Assembly (NCBI GenBank): GCA_028386065.3
Contig: JAKUCV010001409.1
Location: 77,587 to 141,586 of the forward strand
Direction: 5' to 3'
Source: Turnera subulata
Taxonomy: Eukaryota > Streptophyta > Magnoliopsida > Malpighiales > Passifloraceae
DNA: 64,000 bases
Shown piece after piece: positions 57,688 to 64,000 of this stretch (positions within the stretch are counted from its first letter, which is position 1; each line of letters opens with the position of its first letter). Below the pieces are notes generated by a model, which was not told the DNA's origin, ran no database searches, and saw nothing but the letters and a program-made list of their open reading frames with translations. A program made the position numbers and the translations under genes.

Positions 57688-59461
57688 CTAATGCTTGTGA
57701 TCACCCAGCTCTAATGTGTTCAGTGCGTTTAAATCCATGTTGTCGAAGCAATCAAACCCGAAATCATGAACACCAAAATCTTGACAATCCAATAACCATG
57801 TGCAGTCATCGTTCTCCCAAGATGGGTAGCTCAATATCCCATTAGTATACTTATCTGAGGAGGCCTGGCCGGCGCCATTAATATTATTATCATTCCAGGA
57901 GGAAGCAGCATGATCAACTAGGGGAGGCTCATCCATCCACAGGCTTTTCAATAATGTCTCATCATTGCAAATACTATCCAAGAGAAGTGATGATTCATCA
58001 GTAGTGGATGAGCAATTCTCAGTTGTTGTTGGTGACCTTGATATTGATGATGAAGAATTCTCCTCCGAGTTCATCACGACAATATGTTGATCAATCTTTT
58101 CTTGCATAGGATCAGGAATATTAACGTTAGCTACTTCTGTTGTTAAAACATCAGCCTCAGCTGGTGGACTACTATCCTGATCCTCTGCCTTATTATTGGG
58201 TTGTTCTTTTTGCAAGGGCTCATGTGTTATAGGATCAATTCCCATCTTAAGAAGCTTCTTTTTGATATGGGTGTTCCAGTGATTCTTAATCTCATTGTCT
58301 GTCCTTCCTGGCAACCTAGCGGCAATCTTAGACCACCTGAGCAGAAAGAAAAAAATAATATTGCTGAATTTAATCAGTATCAAAACCAAAATAACGATGA
58401 GGATAATAAGCATAATAACAGCAATAGAAAGAAATAATATGCTCATGAAACCTTATGATTTAATATATACATAGATATAATTAAAGTTGCACTTGAGGAT
58501 AACTTTTAGCTCTGCACGTAGTACTAGCTAGGCAATAATAAAACTATAATAGGGACGTTCATGTATTTTATATATACTACTGTAGTGGAAAACATTCTTA
58601 TACTTTTCACCAACTCACATCTCATCCGGATCAATTAAAAAAGGAGAGAAATAACCAAAAAATTAAAGAAAGCCACTAATCACTTCTGTCCTTTCATTTT
58701 GTTTGATATGACATTTTATCTCTCCTTTCTGTTTATATTTTATGGCTGTGCAATAAAGTACGATATATCATAGCACAATTAATCCAATTTTTTATAAAAA
58801 TATGTTTTTGTATGAATAAAAAAAAAAGAAATAGTTCGAATTCAAAGGTTATCATCAGAATCAAAGACAAATTTTGGTGCGCCATCCTGAAATGCGTCGA
58901 CTATATATAATATACGTTTACTTGTCAAACACTTTAGACAAAAATGCATTGATACATCATAATAATACAAAAAAAAAAAAGGCTTCCCATTCACACCACA
59001 AAATACATTTTTTCGCGTATTATTACTGTGGTCGAGAACATGTCCATGAAGCCTCTCTTGCCAAACGTACAAAATTAATGAACACCATTGATTACAACAA
59101 AAACACTCATCAAGATAGAAACAATATTCAATGAACATCAAAAACATGAATGATCATCTTCATCGCATGTTGAAAAATATGTAGAATCATGCACTAACCT
59201 ATTGCCAAGACGAGCATGGAGATCAATGACCAACTGTTCTTCAGATTCAGTAAGGAGGCCTCTCTTCAAGTCAGGGCGGAGGTAATTAGTCCAACGGAGG
59301 CGGCAGCTCTTGCCGCATCGCCGGAGTCCGGCAAGCTTAGGTACTGCCCTCCAACAGCACTGGCCGTTAGTGAGGATGAAGTTGATGAGTTTCTTGTCTT
59401 CCTCAGCTGTCCATGGACCTTTCTTTACTCCAAGTTTGTCACAGCAAGGTTGCCTCCCCAT
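57688..59461 (-). CDS. MYB42: R2R3-MYB transcription factor, MYB42/MYB85 class
   Basis: Exons are 59461-59199 and 58336-57688 (862-base intron, joining [12 protein letters not shown]), encoding 303 aa. Nuclear DNA-binding activator class; in Arabidopsis MYB42 and MYB85 promote lignin and secondary-wall genes. R2 (about 14-61) has W17, W37 and W57; R3 (about 67-112) has the usual aliphatic first position and [28 protein letters not shown]. The start is MGRQPCCDK; an upstream in-frame Met (MWCGVI) is not conserved. The common first R2R3 intron within PKLAG is absent. The C-terminal half is Ser/Asp-rich with a Trp-containing end ([19 protein letters not shown]). Symbol rests on MYB-domain resemblance plus the syntenic position remembered for At4g12350; MYB85 is the alternative. 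Confidence 0.9.
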
Positions 59462-59617
59462 TATCACACCACACCACACACACTAGCTAGGTGTGCCTAA
59501 CAGAACACTAATAATTATAACTCAAAAGAAGTACTCTCTTCTCTTCAGTTGCGCTTGCTAATGCAAAAAGTCTCACCAACACTACTTGTAAAGAACTCGA
59601 AAGTACCCACATCCACC

Positions 59618-59627
59618 TTTATATAAA
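59618..59627 (-). promoter_or_regulatory. TATA box of the MYB gene
   Basis: TTTATATAAAG on the minus strand, about 160 bases upstream of the ATG at 59461, which leaves a plausible 120-130-base 5' UTR. Confidence 0.6.
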
Positions 59628-62600
59628 GTCCTCGATCATCTAGGCAACCCTACACATATTTATACATAAAACCACAAATAAGACACATGTTTATGGGGGA
59701 GGAGAGGGGGAAGAGATTCCAGGGTCCACATTTGTTTGTGAAAGCGACGTGGGAACCAAAATGGCTTGTTCTGGGGTTTTTTGGAGGTACACAAAGTGAG
59801 TGAAAAAGAATGATGAGTGACAAGATGGAGGAGTAGAGGTATATAATAAAATTTATGATGCCAAAACTTTTTTTTGAAAAAAAAAATAAGAACAGAAACT
59901 ATATTACTTCCCCATTTTCCTACACAACCCCACTCCCTGATTGCACTCTTACTCAACCATTCCATCACCCATTTCGTCATCACCACGTTTACGTGTCCAT
60001 GTATCAAGAGGTCTATTTATTTCATTTTTCTTGTAAGTAATCTGTCCTAATTTGCATTAATTAACAATAATAACCAGTGGGCTTAACGTAAGATCATATC
60101 CCCCAGGTGGGTTTAGATCGATGTTAATAATTAACAACATTTTAGCTTTTAAAAGAATTCTAATGACATATACCAAGGCGTCTCATGAGTACTTAAGGCG
60201 ACTGATTAATTATTATCACTTACTTGAGTTTGATGGGGGAATTTATTGAAGTAAAGAAATATATATCCGTCACTGAGGTTCTCCAATAAATATGGATGTA
60301 TTACTCTTCAGCTAGTTTGCATTACAGTACACGTAGTATTGTAATGAAAACTACGTTCTGATTGCATTCGAGAGTAATAGTACTACATGTCCAAATGTAC
60401 GAAGATCTTTTTTCAAGTTACATAAGATTATTTCTAAAGAAGAAAGTTACATATATAAGATTAAATCTGTCTATAAAGTTGTCTCTATTCAAAAATTCTC
60501 CACACCACTTAATTATTGTACATTCTTTTTACACTTTTAACTTGGAATAATTCGTCCAATTAGTTTGGACAAGCTAGAGAAATTAACAAGACGGAGAAGG
60601 AAAAAAAAAAAAAGACAGACATTGAAACCCCAATAAAATTTAAAAATGACAAGAAGTTTGAGAGGATAAGGAATAAGGAACTATGTGTACAATCTACGTC
60701 AAAATGGCAGTATGTGTACAATCTAAGCAATTCATATATGCTGTAACAAAAGGAAAGGCTCAGATATTTTAACTACGTGAAGCCATTAATTAATTAATTA
60801 AATCTTGAGAAGAGAATGTACCGTGTCTTATGTTCATTAGAGGAGAGGCACTAGTCTTGTACTTCACAATACATGTATCATTTTCTTTCTTAACTTGTCC
60901 CATCTTTTCATTTCTTTTCTTCGTTTTTATTCAAATTCAGGTATGATCACCTTCTCATAATACATTTTTCTGCAATTCACTTCCCGGTTATGGATATAAT
61001 TAGTTAGAGCCATGACTTGCCTTCGTAATTTCTTAAGGCATTTTAGAACTAGGGTACAAATTAATTATATATATATACCAAATCCATGTATCTTTCTTTC
61101 TTCTACCAATTTGAGTTATAACTTATGGTCTTAATATATATAAATCACAACCATGAAATATTCCTTTCTTTTAGCCAAAGAATTATTCCTTACGGTACTA
61201 ATGAATGTTTACTTTGTGATAACTACATAAGCAAATATTGTAGCACTCAATGGTCACAACCTTGGAGCATAATTAATGGAAGTAATCATTCTTTATGCTA
61301 AATGAAAGTATTCCTTGTTATGATCATCATATTCTTAACTTCATAAAATAATTCATATCTCATAGAAACATCTTAATTTATTAAACTTAGTTCTGGGCCA
61401 AATATATGTATGAATGTCACTCTCACACATGCGTGAACATGTCAACAATTACACAGCACAAAAATGATGTATATATATATAATTGTTTCATTTGACACAG
61501 ACAACATCGATCTTTATGTTAATACTTGTACGTACCACACTAAACGCCAGTACCACGTATAATCCTTCAAGTCTCAATTCTAGATTGTTCGATTCATGAA
61601 CCCAATTCCAGGAGTAGTAAACATGGCATCAAGGCCCAGAAGTTTTTTATTAAGGTGATCCACGTGGCATTTGCTTACACTTGTCTTCCACCAGTGACTT
61701 CCATGTCAAAGCTTTAAATCTACACTTTGACCTTTTCGTGACCAATGAAATTATTTATATTACACATCGGTGTCATAACAATTATATAGGTGAGATTTTT
61801 GTGGTGGTTCATAAACCAAATCTTTGGGTTTTTGACTTCTGTCCCTTAGCGTAGGTGAAGTATGGTTGAAAGTGGACCCTTTACTAGTACTACTCCACTT
61901 ATATACATCGCCTTTTTAATACTTTTTTAAAGGACCTTTTCTTTTTTCTAAAAGATAAAAACAAATGACTTCGATAAGGATGATGAACCAACAATATTTA
62001 TATACAATTATACTGATTGTTGTTATAGACTTATCTAATAAATACTGCTGCCAATACCCTTCAATACATCGGGTGCTTGCAGCTCGAAAATCAACTTTGG
62101 GGAACAAACTTGATATGATTACATACACTGCATGCAACTGAAAATAAGATATTTTTTATCCTTATGGGAATTATTAGTTTTTTTGGGATATTTTGCATCT
62201 ACCTTCAAGTAAAACCCAAACCCAGGTTTATCATAATACCTGATTAATTATCATCCCATCTTCAAAAGAGTATCAATGAGTAATTATGGTGTAAACCACA
62301 TTAATTATCATTCTGTATGACATATATGGTAAAAATGTATAGAAGAATTTAAGGCATGTTCGGTAGTTTATATCATTGATTTCATTCCATAATATTCCAT
62401 TACATCCAACCAAACCAAACAATGCCTTTAGTGTTAGCCCATTGAATTGAATCCCTTCCCCTCCTATTTTTTTTTCCAAAAAAAAGCCATTCTTGTCCTT
62501 AACTGCATCGTATCTTGAAGAGTTACAGATGGAATGGACAAGATTAAAATAGTCTGCCAGGTACTAGACTAAGATTTAGGCCTCCTGCTCTGCTTATAAT

Positions 62601-63858
62601 AATTGTACATGTTACAAAATTGCAAGCATTTTTAGCATTTACTTTCCCCACAAGGAAAGGAAGTTATGGAACCAAACTTGTTATTGCAAATCCACACTCG
62701 CCATGTGTGCTCATGCCTCCTGATCTCCCGACGATCAAACTAATTGCAAAATCAACCACGTCTAATTCTGTCAAGGTAAGAATATACACTGAAAATAACA
62801 TAATTATAAAATCATTATATATATATCCTTCTCTGCACGTGTTAAGGTATATATTAGCTACTTGTCCATTGTATAGATAATAGATTCATAATTATATTAT
62901 TGTATTTCTAGGTGAAGACTGGTATATAGATACTTGTGAACCAACAAGGGTAGGTACGCTGACATATTGCTTTAGTTTGGATCGATGTGTCTTCTGATAT
63001 AAACTCTAGACATAACTGTAGCTGTTGTGAATTCATGATCACCAACGACCCTATTCAAAAATTAGTCACATTTCTCTGTTGCTTCTCAAAATGATAAGTC
63101 TCTTTTATGAACTTTTCTTGTTATAATAATTCCTTTGAGTTGCATGATATATGATATGACACCAAGTACTTCATTTGAAACCTAGTCTTTGCTTTACCTT
63201 TTGTTACAGGTCAAAATTAGAAACTCCAGTCATTTAATTTGAATTCGCATAAAAGTCATTTATAGTTGAGTCGTATATTTATTGTTTTACACAAGGGAAA
63301 AAAAAAAATCAACTCTTCATCATATGAAAAGGGAGCTACTTATTTGACAAACGAACTTCTGGCATCCTTATTTTCTACATACCTGAGATCAAACGTTTTA
63401 CATTTATGTTGATGAGCTGAAATTGCTGTTGTCACTCCCTCTCCTTTCACACTTGATTGTTGAAAAAAATAAGTAAAAATCTTCTCGAGTCATGGGTTTT
63501 TTTTTTTCATAGTCTAATTTTTAGTCATTGCAACTGGCGAACTGATAACTGAATGATATGATTTCGTCTCGTAATAATAAATAAACAATAGCATATTCGG
63601 ATAATGGGATTAACCCACTTTTGTTGATCACACTAGTCGATAGAGAAGGGGGAAATTATGTCTCAAGAAGCATCAAGAATACACTACACTTACATCTGAA
63701 CCACCACATGGGAAGTTTACAAAAGAATTTGACCCATTACAATATCTACAACATATAGATATTTCAGGCCAATTATAATAAAATCCAAGTCTCCTAATTG
63801 CGCCATTATCGAGCAATCAAATAGTAATTTGAATAACACAAATAATCTAGAGATATCA
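59628..63858. other. Long upstream/intergenic region of the MYB gene
   Basis: Over 4 kb of AT-rich DNA with no supported gene. A plus-strand frame at 62620-62880 has a coding-looking start (FTFPTRKGSYGTKL) ending at a GTAAGAAT donor-like site, but no family is recognised. TA-rich runs at about 61467 and 62816. Confidence 0.4.
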
Positions 63859-63999
63859 TCATCTATTTACTGACATATGCCATGGTCCTCCTTCAACTGG
63901 GACATGAAATTCTTTGGTTTCTCTATTGCAATGAGTATAATTGGGTGGTGTACTAGCACATTCTGGTTCACGCATTAGAGGAAGTAGGGGGCTAGCTTG
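63859..63999 (-). CDS. Possible C-terminal exon of an unrecognised gene at the right edge
   Basis: On the minus strand an open frame enters from beyond the window and ends at TGA (63861-63859), reading PECASTPPNYTHCNRETKE, then FHVPVEGGPWHMSVNR. The amino-acid composition looks protein-like, but I do not recognise the family, and 46 codons could be open by chance. If real, it is the last exon of a minus-strand gene. Confidence 0.3.
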   Translation of the reverse strand, partial: QASPLLPLMREPECASTPPNYTHCNRETKEFHVPVEGGPWHMSVNR

Positions 64000-64000
64000 C

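Noticed and set aside
1..64000. CRISPR arrays, operons or prokaryotic systems
   Set aside because: Spliced genes and plant transposons show eukaryotic nuclear DNA; no regularly spaced direct repeats were seen.

Overview
The window is nuclear DNA of a flowering plant, almost certainly a eudicot. The evidence is GT-AG introns, AT-rich intergenic DNA, plant-specific families (R2R3-MYB, CYP706) and dense plant-type transposons (L1 LINE, SINEs, hAT MITEs, LTR elements). No sequence search was run; family names come from motifs read by eye.

Layout. (1) 1-1911, minus strand: the first three coding exons of a maspardin-like alpha/beta-hydrolase that runs off the left edge. (2) 2458-5210: transposon debris between genes: two LINE-type insertions at one target, a hAT-type element with an exact 8-bp target duplication, and a SINE. 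(3) 5614-24687, plus strand: four tandem copper amine oxidase (CuAO) genes (711, 713, 709 and 745 aa). Intron 1 of the second holds an L1 element with an intact 1120-codon reverse transcriptase/RNase H frame. (4) 25115-46928, minus strand: a tandem CYP706-type P450 cluster with four intact genes, one exon-1 pseudogene, one orphan last-exon pseudogene and a small 3' relic. Between the first two intact genes lies a non-autonomous LTR retrotransposon (28739-33762) with 195-bp LTRs, a 5-bp target duplication and nested younger insertions. (5) 47994-51540, minus: a domesticated BED/DUF659 hAT-transposase-like gene. (6) 53042-54200, minus: a twin-CX9C protein resembling the MICOS subunit MIC19/CHCHD3. 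(7) 57688-59461, minus: an R2R3-MYB of the MYB42/MYB85 class. (8) 59462-64000: mostly non-coding, with a possible last exon of another minus-strand gene at the right edge.

From memory, this order (maspardin-like, CuAO array, CYP706A array, small CHCH protein, MYB42) matches Arabidopsis chromosome 4 around At4g12230-At4g12350. The block therefore looks like an ancient syntenic segment in which CuAO and CYP706 genes have each duplicated in tandem.

The CuAOs have N-terminal hydrophobic secretion signals and no obvious C-terminal peroxisomal tripeptide, so they are probably apoplastic enzymes that deaminate di- or polyamines and release H2O2. The CYP706 enzymes should be ER-anchored monooxygenases. 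The MYB class is known for secondary-wall and lignin control. A shared pathway for these neighbours is only a hypothesis.
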